NCBI GenBank assembly: GCA_027625915.1
Contig: JANTQA010000057.1
Coordinates: forward strand, 6,820,001-6,884,000
Length of the DNA stretch: 64,000 bases
Source: Anaeramoeba flamelloides
Lineage: Eukaryota; Metamonada; Anaeramoebidae
Direction: 5' to 3'
Position 1 is the first letter of the stretch, and each line of letters opens with the position of its first letter. Under the pieces are notes generated by a model. That model did no database searches. It was not told where the DNA came from and was given only the letters and a program-made list of their open reading frames with translations. A program made the translations under genes and the position numbers. Positions 48,695-61,600 of the stretch are shown piece by piece.

Positions 48695-51600
48695 TTAATT
48701 TGTGTTATCGACAATTTGTTTTTCGATTTGTTTTTGATATCCGATAGTATTTTTTTCCTCAATAAAACGAATTATTAATTTTTGGTCACTTGTTAGAGTA
48801 AGTATGAGAGAATAATATTTATCAGATTTCAATTTTTTTGATGTAATATGTTGAATTGATTCAAGTTTCATATATTTATGAATAGTAAATTTTTTTTTCA
48901 TTCTCATAAAATTATTTTTTATTGGGATACAAATTAAAATGAGATCATTAAATAAAAACATCTTTGATCTACGCTTTTTATAATTCAAAGATTTTATTTC
49001 AAAAGTTTGTAAATATCTTCTATTGTTATTAATTAAATTTAATTGGTGTTGTTCTTTTGATTTCTTTGAGATTAATTTGTCAATTTTTATTGATTCATAA
49101 AAGCTGTCATATAATTTTTTATTTTCATTAACCCCTGAAGTCACTTGTGTCATCTTGTCTAAAGATACTTTGAGTGGCTCATAGTCTGCATGCGTTTTTT
49201 GTGTTTTTTTAACTATTTCCTCTAATAATAAAATATATCTATTTTGGGATTTAGAATAATTATAATCATAAATTTGTAATAAAAAAATACAAAGTTGAAA
49301 ATTAATTATAATTTTTTTTAATTTGATCCTTTATGAGATTATTTTCTCTTATTTTTATTTATTTATTTTTATTTGAAATAAGATGATAGAGAAATTTTTT
49401 TTTTTATCAAAGATTTGTTTAAACTTTATAAATTAATCCTCATTTTTCAATTTTTGATTGTTATCATTTTTCGAAGATTTCTATTTTTTTTTTTTTTTTG
49501 GGGAAAAAGATTTGATTGTTTCGAATTAGAACCGTTTGTTTTAAAAAAATAAAAGAAAATTTTGGAAAATCAACTCTAATTTAAAAATATGGTAACAAAA
49601 AATTTCTTATTTTAGGATGAGAGGCACCAAATCAATTTGTACTCTACAAAATAAATACAATCCTTTCAGGTTGGTTCATGTGATTGAAGATCTGGTATTG
49701 AATAATGAAAATATTTTGTTTTTTAGAAAAAATTAGGTTATTTTGGAAAGACTTTGTATAATGATGTGGCTATTTTGTCAAAAATAGTAGAACAGTTCTG
49801 TTTAAGAGCCGAATTTTGTCGAATTAACATTATGTCAATTGTATTGAAGGATCAATTGGGCAGGGGGGTTAATGCAACCCAAAAAGTGTACAACTCACCT
49901 CGGAGAATGTTTAACTGGAGTATAAGCGAATTTGAAAGGTGATCAAAGAACATTTAATTGTTTCTCTCCAAATTAAATCCATCAAAAACAGTAAAACAGC
50001 AAAATAAAAAACCCCTTTAATCAAAAAAAAAATGCTCCCAACATATTTTTGGTTAAATTTTTGATTATTTTTTTGTTATTTTCTCACTAACTTTAGTTTG
50101 TTATTTTTTTGTTATTGTTTGATTCAAGATAACCAGAAAAATTCAGGAGCTTCAAACCAAAAAGAATTAATCTAAAGGATGTAATTTGTTGAACTAGTAC
50201 TTTTAGGGAGGGTATGAAAATAGACATGAATTTTCAAATAATTTTAGAGTTGGTCGGTTATTTGCTTTGCAATGGAGAAAAATGGTTGAGGTATTTGAAA
50301 AAAAGAAAAAAAGAAAATCAAAAAGAAATGAAGAGGAAAAAACAACAATAATTCGAAGAAAAAGAAAAGCGTGAAAGTTTTCACTCAACCTTTATTCAGT
50401 ATATCTTTAAAATAAATTAATAAGGCGCAATCTGATTTTTTTATTTTTTTTCTTTTTCTTTTTTCTTTTTTCTTTTTTCAAAAAATTTTCTGATTTGATC
50501 TTCCTTTTGTTAAATTTTTGAAATTAAAATTGAAAAAATGCACATGTTCATCGTTTAATCAAACTTTTTTTTTTTTTCAATCAAAATTTAAATTTAAATA
50601 AAGAAAAAAAGTTTAATGAATTTTTTCAATACTTCATTTGATAAAAAATGGTTTTTTAAAGAAGGAGAATTCATTATCTTTTTATACCTTTACTCGTGAT
50701 TTAATTTCAAAAATTAAAAAAAATGTTAGTATGGAAACAGAACTTTTGAAAGATGAAGAACAAAATAAAAATTATTTCCCAAACAAAAGAAAGAGTTAAG
50801 GGGTTGTATTCATCGCATAAGGAACTTTTAGAATTAAGAAAAAGTTCAACACTAAAAAAAATACAGTAAAATTTATTAATGTTATTTACAAAAAAAGATG
50901 CCAAGTATAAGCCAAATTTCAAAATTAGTGGCAAACTTTTTTTTTTATTATTTTTTTCTTTTTTTCATTTGTATTTCAAAAAATAAAATGATTACACTAT
51001 ATTTTTATTTATTCATCCACATTGGTTATTATCTCTAAACAATTTAGTAAAATATATTATTATTCAAATAAAAAAACAAAACAATTAAACAAATTTTTTT
51101 CTGATGAAAAATCTGCCCCTATTTTTGAAATTAAGCTTACATACAAGAAGAAAAACAATTATTATATTTTTATTTGATTGATCATGATTTGCTTTGTCAT
51201 TATTTTGAATCTCGACAAATAAACATAGTTGTTCAGCTATTTTTGTCTCAATAATCTCACATTATACAAAGTCTTTACAAAATACCAAAGAAATCTCAAT
51301 CGTTACGCCCACTATTGAATTTCAAGGTTATTTTCAATTGATACGTTCTCTAAAATAACATGTTAATTTGTCGTTGCGAAGTACTTAGAATGTGGATTAT
51401 TTTGACAAACATAGAAGAATAACTATGTTTCTGAAGGTTTTGTGTTTTTTTCGAAAAATGTGAAGATAAAAACTATTTTTGATGAATTGAAATTCAATTT
51501 TTCTGAGACAGTTTTTTTAAAAAATTGAGTATTGTTTTTTAACTTTTTTCAAGTTTTTTGTTTCCAAAAAGCGAGTACTTTTTTTTTAAAGGTGACTCAA

Positions 51601-54600
51601 ATTAAAACCCTTTTGAAGTTTTTTGTATTTAAAAAACTGAGTTCTTTTTTTAAAATTGAAAACTTCAAAAAGGATTTAATTCGAGCCTTCTCATATAAAA
51701 AAGTACTCATCCATTACTATGAAAAATTAAATTCTGAAAATTAAAGTTAGCCAAAACTATACATATTGGATTTCAGTTATACATCTTTTATAAATTATTT
51801 TTTCAAAAGTTATGATAATTCTATTTAATTAAGAAAAGATAGCTATTAAACTAATTAAGATTTGAATACCCCCCTTTTTCAAAATTCCCGACTTTTGAAA
51901 AAAACCGCCTATTTTTGGGATATTTTTTCTTTAAAATTAGTTACGACGAATAAATTTTAGATTGAACATTTAGGAAGAAAAAAGAATAAATGTTGGAACA
52001 ATTTGCAGAAAAAAAACAGGGGATATTGATAAATTCGAATAAATTTCAAAATAGTTTTAGTTAAATTTCCATTTTTATAAATCTTCGAACTGTTTCACAT
52101 CAAACAGTTACTGAAAAAGAATATTTTAGAGAACAACTAATTTTACCGAGTTTCTTTACACTTGACTTCATAAAATGCTTGATTCAAAGTTGAGACATAA
52201 AAATTTCAAAAAGGAAAACCAACAAAAAATTTCCAAACATAAATTGCAATTTATCAGTATATATAAAAACTCAAACATAGAAAAAAATAAAATGATAAAA
52301 AATATTCCAAAAACAGATAAAAAAAAATGAGTTTTTCAATTTAATTTAGAGATACCTTTTGAAAGAAATATTTTATTTTGAAATTGAAAAAATATGATTC
52401 TTTTTAGACTATTAAAAAAATATATTAAAATAATGTCTCTACTAAGTCAAATAAAAATTCCAAAAAAATTTACAATTAAAAATGAAAAAAATATTACTGA
52501 AAACTTTCATTTTTTTTTTTTTCAATTATCATTAATACCTAATAAAGCTGTAAACATTTTTCAAAATAATTATGTATAATAATGTTTATTATGTGAATGT
52601 ATTTCAAAAATACAAAATTTAGAGAATTTTTTTTTTAAAAAATTACCGAGTTATGATGTTTTTGAAATCAAAAAACTCCATGTTTAAAAAATAATCCTCG
52701 CCTTTTTAAAAGAGCTGTATTAAACTAAGGTTATAAACCCGATTCCAAAAATTTGGACCCACCCAAAATCAAAAATAGGCAAAAAAAAAACTCAATTTGT
52801 TGTATTTTTCCAAACGTAATATAAATCCACATTTAAGTTATTCAGTATTAATTTTTTTTATAAGTAATCATTTTAATCCAAATAAAAGAAAAAAATATTA
52901 AAACTCAAAAATAAAAACAGGTGTGTCCAAAATAATTAAACGAGCGAGAACAAAAAATGTATTGGTAAATGTGTTGAAATTTCACCAATAATTGTTGATC
53001 GATCAAATGGTAAGATACCATCTACCAATTGTATGTTATTTTTCAATTTAACAAACTCAACACTAACCTTCTATCAACTATTGAAAAAAAATTTCAGATC
53101 AAACGAAACAGATTACGTAAATACAAAAAAGGAAATGAAAACAAAACAAAAAAGACAAAAAATGATGAAATAGTTTGTAAAATCAAAATTCTTTCCAAAT
53201 AGAATTTAAAGTATAGTAATGATGTTTTTTCAACTGTTTAAACTGTGTCCGAATTTTTGGAATTTAGTTTATTATATAACAAAATTTAAAGAATAGCGCT
53301 TCTTTGCAAAACACGAAGAATTACTAATCGAAATTGATAATATTTATAATCTACTAAAGAAAGAGATACTAGAATTGGAATTTTGAATTTAAATAAAATG
53401 TTTCTTCGTTTTCTTTTGGATCTTGGACATTTCTTTAAATTTTCACAAAAAAATGATTAAATAAAGTTATCTCAGGCGATTTTGAGTTTAAATCCTTTAC
53501 AGTATTAACAACCAAAGTCTTTTCTTTTGTTTTAAGTGGTAATTGTAAGGGTAAAAAAATTTACTCAAAGATGAAAAGAAGGTGTCAGTCCAATTTTATT
53601 ACATTTGAAATTCCAACACCAACACTCATCGGAAAATGACAGAATATTCTTCTGTGTTATTTCAAAAATAAAGAATGAATAATATAATTTTACAAACCTT
53701 GGAAGTCTTTGAATAGGCGTGATCATTATTGACTCAAGATTTGTTTTATTTTTGGAAGAGTTTTGGATTTGCTTTTCGATAAAGGGCTTGAGTTTTTTGT
53801 TCTTGATTTGGAGCTGCCTTAAATTGTTCATTGCCTTCATGTAATTGTTTACATAGGTGGTGTAAACTTTACAAAAATCCGTCATTTTTGTAAATATTGG
53901 ACCAAAGCACGTTCCAACATGATAGTGAACCATGATTTGCTCAAGGTTTTTCAAAAAGATTCGATTAAAATTGATAATATTTTTGACACCTGGGAAAAAT
54001 TGCCGTATTTGTTCGTCATCTAAATAATTTTTTTCCCTCAGTGGGATCATGATACACTTTGGTTGTTTTTTTTTGTACAAAAGGAAAAAATTGTGGGTGG
54101 CAGAAGATGATTAGGACTACCAAAAAGACAAAAAAAACAAAAGGTTTGTAAAAAGGAAAAAGAAAAAAAAAAATATCAAACGTCTTGTAAAATTATCAAG
54201 AGCCCAAAGTATGTTCGTTCTGTTTGAAGGAGTTCTTGTGCTATTTTCTTTTTTTTTTTTTCATTGGAATAGTTTTTTTGTTGTTTGTATCTTCTTAATT
54301 GGATTTGTAATCTTAGCTGCAACTCTTTAGGAATTTTGATCGTTTTTCTCCTCCATGAATTGAATAACTTTTGTTTGATGAAGTCTGAAAAAGAAAATCT
54401 TTTTTCTTTTTCAACTCTTTCTAGCTTACGATTCTCTTGTTTGCTTTTCTTGTTTTGGTTTTCCTTTTCCTTTTCCTTTTGACTTTCTTTTTCTTGATCT
54501 TTTCCATTACCTTTATCTGTGTACTTTTCTTTTTGTTCTTGTTCATATTCAAATTTTACTTTTTCACTGTTTTTATTAGAAAGTTTGTCTCTTTTCATGG

Positions 54601-54703
54601 CAACATAATGATTGGCAATGGTAAGTAGGAACCAAAAAATTAAAAACAGATCAATTAAAAGAAAAATGCTTGTTAGAGCAATTGGAAATAAAATTGCACT
54701 CAT
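48695..54703 (-). CDS. Membrane-anchored DH-PH Rho guanine nucleotide exchange factor
   Basis: Activates Rho-family GTPases by GDP release. Exons on the minus strand: 54703-54182, 54056-53698, 49238-48695; phases 0 and 2; 474 residues. Residues about 3-33 form one long hydrophobic helix (SAILFPIALTSIFLLIDLF and on), so the protein is probably fixed in a membrane. A Lys/Glu-rich linker follows. The DH domain (about 155-345) starts IAQELLQTERTYFGLLIILQ, continues CIMIPLREKN and ITPIQRLPR, then across the 4.5-kb intron YILLLEEIVKKTQKTHADYE, the PxQRxxRYxLLL core. A PH domain (about 368-472) follows: FEIKSLNYKKRRSKMFLFND then LILICIP, ending in a C-terminal helix. It is a minimal DH-PH exchange factor with no other domain. 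The joining of exon 2 to exon 3 rests on the RY-LLL motif, phase and GT-AG signals. Confidence 0.9.
49617..50374 (+). CDS. Small unrecognised protein gene nested in the RhoGEF intron
   Basis: Function not recognised. Three exons, 49617-49694, 49727-49938 and 50248-50374, give 138 residues with compatible phases (0 and 2) and GT-AG introns of 32 and 309 nt. Composition is richer in GC and varied residues than the surroundings, which argues for a real gene. Sequence: MRGTKSICTLQNKYNPFRLV and on, then KKLGYFGKTLYNDVAILSKI, VEQFCLRAEFCRINIMSIVL, SPRRMFNWSISEFERVGRLF and ALQWRKMVEVF. The tail is strongly basic (KKKKRKSKR and IIRRKRKA), suggesting nuclear or nucleic-acid association. It looks mostly helical. 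The 32-nt intron is very short, so the first exon and the start are less certain; an AG just before the ATG could also be an acceptor of an earlier exon. A faint likeness to the SPO11 catalytic-tyrosine block was judged insufficient. Confidence 0.55.
51570..51715. repeat. Imperfect 145-bp palindrome
   Basis: Outer arms GCGAGTACTTTTTTTTTAAA and TATAAAAAAGTACTCATCC; inner arms GACTCAAATTAAAACCCTTT, TGAAGTTTT and AAAACTTCA, AAAAGGATTTAATTCGAGCC. A similar GCGAGTAC-like arm seems to recur in reverse near 52680-52715. Possibly a small foldback element; type unknown. Confidence 0.5.
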
Positions 54704-54850
54704 TCACAAACAAATATTATTCACTTTGGTTAAAAAAAGAAAAATGAATGTGGTACTTGTTATTTGAGTCAAGTTTTACTTTAGGTTATATTTAAAAAGT
54801 TCAATTACAAAGCAGATCTTTTAAGGAATTCATTTGGAAAACTTGAGAAT

Positions 54851-55160
54851 CGTATTTGAATTATATATGGGAAGAAATTTTCACTTACTTTTCCATTTCC
54901 ATTTTTTTTTTATAAATAGAGTTCTAAAGGAAAAAGATTGTAATTTGTGGTTTAGATTTCTATTTGAAAAAGGAAAATCTGAAAAAGGAAGTGGAAATTT
55001 TTCCCATTTCTAATTTAAATTTTGGTATGAGATTTTTCTTTTACAAATAGAGTTCTAAAAGAAAAAGGACGAAATTTGTAGTTTTGATTTCTATTTGAAA
55101 AAGGAAAATCTGAAAAAGGAAGTGGAAATTTTTTGCATTTCCAATTTATATTCCGGTGTT
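54851..55160. mobile_element. MITE-2 copies e, one full plus a second right half in tandem
   Basis: Left arm CGTATTTGAATTATATATGG, then GAAGAAATTTTCACTT. The right arm GAAGTGGAAATTTTTCCCAT, then TTCTAATTTAAATTTTGGTA, is followed at once by a second interior (TTTTACAAATAGAGTTCTAA) and a second right arm to about 55160. The block TTTCTATTTGAAAAAGGAAA, then ATCTGAAAAAGGAAGTGGAA, is repeated nearly exactly at about 54957-55003 and 55089-55133. Confidence 0.75.
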
Positions 55161-56192
55161 AAAAATTAAAAAACGTTCATAATGCAAGGTTATATGTTCT
55201 ATAACGAGACTTTAGAGATACTACAAAATTAGTTGACTCTACTTTTAGTCAAGACACTCTTCATAGAAATAAAAGTAACAATGTTGCTTTTAATCTTTTT
55301 TTGTCATCTTAGTTAAATCAAGACTTTTTGTTTTTTTACTCTTCTCCAAAAATTGTTTGTTTAGAATATTCAATCCGGCTTAAAATTAAATCAATGTTCT
55401 TTTTTTTCATCAACTGATACAATACAAAATCTATTTCACTTTATAATAGTATTTTTCAGGACAAATCGTTTTTGACGGTTAACTCTTTTTGCAATTTTTC
55501 ATAATTTTAAAAAAGTTTTTTGAGTTCTAAGAAAAACAAGATTTTTGAAAATCTCTTATTTAAAAGTCTTGTTGCAAGCATGAAAAAAAACAGCAATCTA
55601 TTTTACAAAGCAAATTGGTCAATATTCCCGAGAATTCAAAAAGGAGATCAATTCGCTATTGTTCGATTTATAATAGATGAATTTATTAATAACAACAAAA
55701 CACAAGTTGGAATTTTTTATTGTAAAAAAACGGAAAAAAACTTTCCCAAAAAGTGAAAAATGAAAAAAAAATTAAAGAACAAATTTTTTTTTTTGGAAAC
55801 TGAATAGAATAACAGATATTTGTTTCGTAACATTAGACTTTGTAATAGAAAAAATTCCAAAAAAATAACAGATAAAATAAAATCCAAAACCATCTAAAAA
55901 TAGTGGAAAAATGTTTAATTTTATTCGATGAGAAAGATCTAATTTCTTAGAATTTCAAGATTTTGTAATCTTCTAAGAAGTAACTTTTGTTTTGTCAATA
56001 TGATCTTTTAATTTCATTTCTTTTCTTTCTTTTGCTTGCACTTTTTGGAAATGATTTTTTGCGAAAAAAAGTGGAAAAAAACTTTCCAAAAAAGTGAAAA
56101 TTGAAAAAAAAAACTATTGAGTTTTTGTTTTTATATCTCCACCTGTGTTAAAGTACAGAATTGAAATTGTTTCAAATTTTTATGAATTTTTA

Positions 56193-56362
56193 TGGTTATT
56201 GGAATTCCAAATGGGAAAATATTTTCACTTACTTTTCCATTTTCTTTTTTTTTTTATAAATACAGTTACAAAAGAAGTAGGTTATAATTGTAAAACTCTT
56301 TATAAAAAAGGTTATTGGAAAAGTTATTGAAAATTTTCCCCATTTCAAATTTAAATACCAGT
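56193..56362. mobile_element. MITE-2 copy f (170 bp)
   Basis: Left arm TATTGGAATTCCAAATGGGA, then AAATATTTTCACTTAC; right arm TTGAAAATTTTCCCCATTTC, then AAATTTAAATACCAGTA. Interior TTTTATAAATACAGTTAC matches the other copies. Confidence 0.7.
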
Positions 56363-56526
56363 ATTAAATAATACACTCAATTGACAAATTTATTTTAAGA
56401 ATGATAAAAATTAACCTTAGATCAATGAAATTTCCTTGACTTGAAAGTATGTTTTGAAAAAACAAATCTTTTTGTCAGAATATTAAAAAAAAATTACCTA
56501 TTCTAATACAGTTATTGAAATAGACA

Positions 56527-57715
56527 TTTTGATGATAACATGCTTAATTCACAATAAAGTTACAAAAATCACCATAATTTCTATCAAATCGCGATATATC
56601 AGAAAATCGCTATAATTCTATAAAATCATGATAAATGCCAAAATATCGCGATTTCAAAGTAATTGTGATATAATAGTTGATGGGTTTTTGGGCTAATTGA
56701 GAAATATTTTTCAAAGAAATTTTTTTTGATCAAAAAATAGCTTTATGTGAAATAAAAGTTATTCTTTGAAAAAACAACAAAAAAGATATTTGATCCAATA
56801 AAGGATCAGATCAAAGAGTTTTATTGTGTTTCTATTTGATTTGGTTGACAAACCTATCGATCCTTTAAGATCAACAACAATAAGTAATAAAGAGAAATAA
56901 ATTTTTTTTCAGTTAATTGTGGTGTTGTAAATTGAGTTGAATAAAAGACCTTCTAAAACAACCAACCCTTTATCTGTTCTTTAAAGAATGTATTCTTTGG
57001 TGAAAAATTTTCAATATTCTCAAAAAGCTAAAAGGAGTTCTGATAGCTTTTCAAAAGCTTTGACAACAACCTTACCCGATGATCACCTATTATTAAGATT
57101 GTTTATACTATTTTCTTCTTATTCTTCTTCTTTGAGCACCTTTGTATTGGACAGATAACACAATTAGATCTTAGAGGTTTTTGTTTGATCAATCACCGGA
57201 AACAAGAAGGAAAATTATTCTTTATTCTTTTTTGGCTATTTAAAATTGTGAAGGTAACAACTCCATTGTAAGAAAACACATCTATTTTATATTCAAGTAT
57301 ACTGTTGAAATGGGTTATTATTAGTTTGATCATAAAATTGGATTGAGATTTTATATTTTGTTAAAAAAAAAAATGAAAAGAAAAAAATTTTGTGTTTCCA
57401 CTAAAAAATAAACTCATCCCCTTTATAAAAGTTTTTTGTCTTCCAAAACTTTCAAACACTTGAAGACAGTTCACAACCCTTACAAACACTTTTAAACATT
57501 TATTAAAGAGGAAAGTGTTGTAAAAGTCTCAAGGCTTTGTAAAAGTAAAGAGATTTTTTTAAGGTGAAATCAAAAAAATAATTTTACATTTTTTTGCTAT
57601 AATGTTGAATATCGTGATTTTATGATTTTTCACAATAAAGTTGGATTAATCGCAATTTTTTAATACTATTGCGATTTTATTGTTAATATAATAATAATAT
57701 CTGTTATCATCAAAA
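56527..57715. mobile_element. 1.2-kb non-coding DNA transposon-like element with CGCG subterminal repeats
   Basis: Ends are exact inverted copies TTTTGATGATAACA (56527-56540) and TGTTATCATCAAAA (57702-57715). Just inside each end are clusters of ATCGCGAT/AATCGC/ATCGTGAT motifs (for example 56587-56595, 56645-56652, 57612-57675) and TTCACAATAAAGTT in inverted orientation. Such motif clusters resemble subterminal transposase-binding sites of hAT-like or other cut-and-paste elements. No transposase frame inside, so it would be non-autonomous. No clear target-site duplication was found. Confidence 0.65.
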
Positions 57716-58617
57716 CCTCTAATATTCGATACTTTTTAAAATATAAATTTTACCCTTCCTTATTTTTAAAAACTATTATAAGGATATTAAAATTCACAAA
57801 AATTCTAAAACCATTCTAATATTAAAAAATTAAGTTAAATTTCTCAATTTGTTTTTAAAAATGATAAATTATAGGATTAACCCCCTTCTTACAATTTTTG
57901 ATATCTGGAAAACAAATTTTTACTAATCAGAAATTTTAAACTGTTAACCAAACTTGAAAAGAGATTAAATCTTTATAAATTAATTAAATTTTGAAATTAA
58001 ATAAATCCTAAAAAAAATTTATGAAAAAAAAGTATGTCATATGGAGAAAACTTCTTATTCAACTCCCTTTTCAATTCAAATACTAATGTATTTTGTTGAA
58101 GAAATGAAGTGAATGATTAAATTTCTAATAAATTGTCAAATTCAAACTTGAAAAAATAGTCTTTGCTCCCTTAAACTGTTAAATTATCAAAATAATAAAA
58201 AGAAAATTTTTTCAGATAGGAAATAATAGACTAACAATCTGTTTAATGCTAATTGCAAAATAAAAAGATCTAAATTTTCATTCAGCTTTCCAACAAAAAT
58301 TACACCAACCAGGAGTCAAAACAAATCATCAAAGTTCCCAAATCCTAGAAATGGGAAATTAATAATTTAAGTTTATTTAAAGAATTCAAAAATTTGATAT
58401 GTTCCATTATTTTAAATAAACTTTTTTGCAAGCTGAATGAAAATTTTTTTCCATTTATTTTGAAACAAATAGTCGTAAAAACCAACTTAATCCAATTATA
58501 TAATTTATTATTGATCTTTGAGTCTTGAAAAAAATCTGTCAATCAAAATAAATTTATTTAAAAAGTTCAAGACAAAAATAGGTTTTTTTTATTTAAATAA
58601 AAATCATTTTTTATCTA

Positions 58618-61600
58618 ATGGAAGTTCTTGAAGAATTCACTTTAATAAAAAAAGAATTCAAAAAGTTTAAAAAACACAAAACCAAGTCAATAAAATTCGA
58701 ATCTTTAATTCAACAGATCATAAATCTTAATGGAGAAATCTATTGTATTTTAAAACAAACACAAAACTATGAAAAAGAGCTTGACTCATCACTGCACAAA
58801 ATATGGAAGATTAGATACATTGAATTAACGAAAGGCGGTTTCTGTGGTGACGGGAATTTTGTAACCGCAAAAAACCAATTTCTCTCGTTAAAGTTCGATT
58901 CAAAAAGTTTAAAAGAATTGTCAGAGAAGCTAAATTTGTATCACAATATTTTGTTTACTGAACAAACACTATTGGCTTCAAATGTGAAGATCACCTATCT
59001 TGAATTGTTCAATTCTTTTGAAAAAAAGATCGTAAAAATTAAAAAAAAAATCTTAAAACATACAACAACGTCAATACGAATAACACCAAAAACAAAAACA
59101 AGACTCAAAAACAAAACTGATAATAATGAAAAAGAAAAGGGCAAAGAAGAAATCAAAAAGGTGAAAGATGAAAAAAAGCCTGAAACTGAGACCAAAAGAA
59201 AAGAAGAAGAAGAAGAAGAAGAAAAAAAAAACGAACAAGTAGAATTAGAAAAAGAAAAAGATCGAGAAAAAAAAAAACCTATGTCAAAAATCAAATTCCA
59301 AGAAAAAAATATCAACAAATCTGAAGGTGCTTTAAAAGAGATCAATTCTCTGCTTCTTATATGTTTTAAATATATAAAAATAATTGATAACCAAAAAGTA
59401 ATTACCCTTCAAGATGTCGTCTTAATTCAGTTTTTACAAATCTGTATCAAAACGTTATTTAAATTGTCGCACAATTCTGCTGATTTGTCTCTTCTTCAAG
59501 TTATCATTTTCCATAAATATAAAAAGATCAGAAGAATATCAAGTTGGTATTATCAAATAACAAGCAAATTCCGATTTAATAATTCACTCAAAGAAGTATG
59601 GCAAACTGTGTATTTAATCCAAGGATTAATAAGAAGAATTGAAATCAATAAAAGCAACAACCTAAATAAGACAAATCTGGATCAAATATTAAAAGATTCT
59701 GATTATGAATATTTGTTTCAATTATTGCCTTATGAACAAAATATAAATTATATTATTTCATATTTTGAGAATACATTTAAAAAAAATAATGAAATACATA
59801 TTGAATTTTTAATAAAAATCTGTAAATTTTTAACAGATTCTTTTTTAAAAGTAATTGGCAATGTAAGCATAGTTCCAATGTTTTCAAAAAATTCTATAAT
59901 TTGTATTATTTATTTAGTTAAAGAATTAAATAAATTAAAAATGAGACTACTAAATGAAAAGAATTCAAAAATGGTCATTAAAAATTTAATTTTATTAATA
60001 GATCAAATTTTAATAAAGACCATTTCAAAAATAGTTTCATTAAAAATCACATCAACAAATATTCACCTTTGTTATTTAATTGAAATACCCTTTGAAATTC
60101 TAAGCAATAAATCAACTTGGAATTGCTTTTTAATTCTAATTTTAGGTGATTTGTTTGAAAAAAATAAAAGTCAATTATCAACGATCACCTCTTCACTTGA
60201 TTGGGATTCTTTAATAATAAAATCAAAAATTGAAGATGATGAAAACAATTATGAAGATGATGATTATGATTATGATTACAATATCGAAGAAGAAGATGAT
60301 GACGATGTTAAATCTTATATGGAAAAAGATGAGAAAAAAAAAATAGTAAACATTAGAGAAGTAATTTATAAAAAGTTTAATAATTCAATTGAAAAGTCCG
60401 TGTATTTACTCCATTCGTTATCAACTTTAGCTTGTAAAAAAGAAATTGAAATTGCTTCGTGTATTTTGAAAGAATTGTTTTATTTGTCCTTTATCCAATT
60501 AAAGAATAATAATGATAACGATAATAAAAATAAAAGCAACAACGGAAGCATAAACAAGAGTAAATCAATATTGGTCAAACATTTACAAAAAACAAATCTA
60601 GGCCTAATTATTAGTATTTGTAAAATACATACCAATTTATGTTCACAAATATTTTTTTTAATAAATACTCATTTTAATGAATTATCGGAAGAAATACCTT
60701 ATCTTTTTTTTCAAAATGAGATCATCAATAATTGGAAAATATGTAAAAGGGATTCTGTAATTATATGTAATATTTTTGAAAAAGAAAATCCAAACTCAAA
60801 AAAATTAAAATTTTTAATTTGGTTATTAAAGAAATTAGAATTTTCTATTTTAAACCATTCTAAAAATTCAAATAAAAATAAAAATAAAAATAAAAATGGA
60901 AATGAAAATGAAAATGGAAATGGAAATCAAATTCAAAATAAGCATGAACAGGGAGAAGAAGAAAAAATATTATTAAAAAGTAAACAATTGATTTATATCC
61001 CTGTATACTTTCAAAGAAATTGGATTTATTCAATAGCAAATTTATGGAATAGAGTCAAAAAAGATCGAAAAATAAAAGATGATTTAAAAAAATGTATTTG
61101 TTCTAATTGCTGGAAATTAATTTTTTCAATAAAAGTTTTTAATATACTTGGTGAACCTTTATTACCACTGACTCAATTTAAGGAAATTTTACACGAAAAG
61201 AATTATTATTCTCAAGATTTAAATATTCATAAAAATGATCCTTTTATTAATTTTTTAATTTTTTTAACAACTGATTTAATAAATGAAGATTACGATAACA
61301 AATATTTTCAAAAAATTATTCAATCATTAATATTAAATGAGGAATTATTCCCCTTAACATTATTATTATTTTATTATATTCCTAATTATTTAAAAATTAT
61401 TTTTAATAAATATTTAACAAATTTGAATTATAAATTTGAAAAAAATGACTATAATAATATTTACAGTATGAATGACAACGATGAAAATAATGAAGAAAGG
61501 GGAAAAAACAAAGAAGCTAAAGAAGTAAAAGAAGGAAAAGAAAAAGAAAAAGAAAAAGAAAATGAAAAAGAAAAAGAAAAAGAAAATGAAAAAGAAAAAG

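Larger units (their letters stand above)
49239..53697 (-). other. Intron 2 of the RhoGEF gene (4.5 kb) hosting a nested gene
   Basis: Donor GTTTGT in the Arg codon of QRLPR, acceptor AAAATAG before YILLLEE. Contains a complete small gene on the opposite strand (49617-50374) and a 145-bp palindrome (51570-51715). The remainder (50.4-51.5, 51.7-53.7 kb) is AT-rich without recognisable genes. Intron 1 is 125 nt. Confidence 0.85.
54704..58617. other. Intergenic region between divergent RhoGEF and giant ORF (3.9 kb)
   Basis: Both neighbours start here and point outward. Contains MITE-2 copies (54851-55160, 56193-56362) and a 1.2-kb terminal-inverted-repeat element (56527-57715). The open frame at 55520-55756 starts with TTG, is not recognised and is probably not a gene. 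The last 900 bases before the giant ORF hold nothing recognisable. Confidence 0.65.

Noticed and set aside
49727-49938. SPO11 (meiotic topoisomerase-like) identity for the nested gene
   Set aside because: KTLYNDVAIL has a faint likeness to the catalytic-tyrosine region, but no Toprim or other SPO11 motif exists and the product is only 138 residues.
55520-55756. 78-codon open frame
   Set aside because: Begins with TTG, not recognised, lies in repeat-rich intergenic DNA and has no splice context linking it to a gene.
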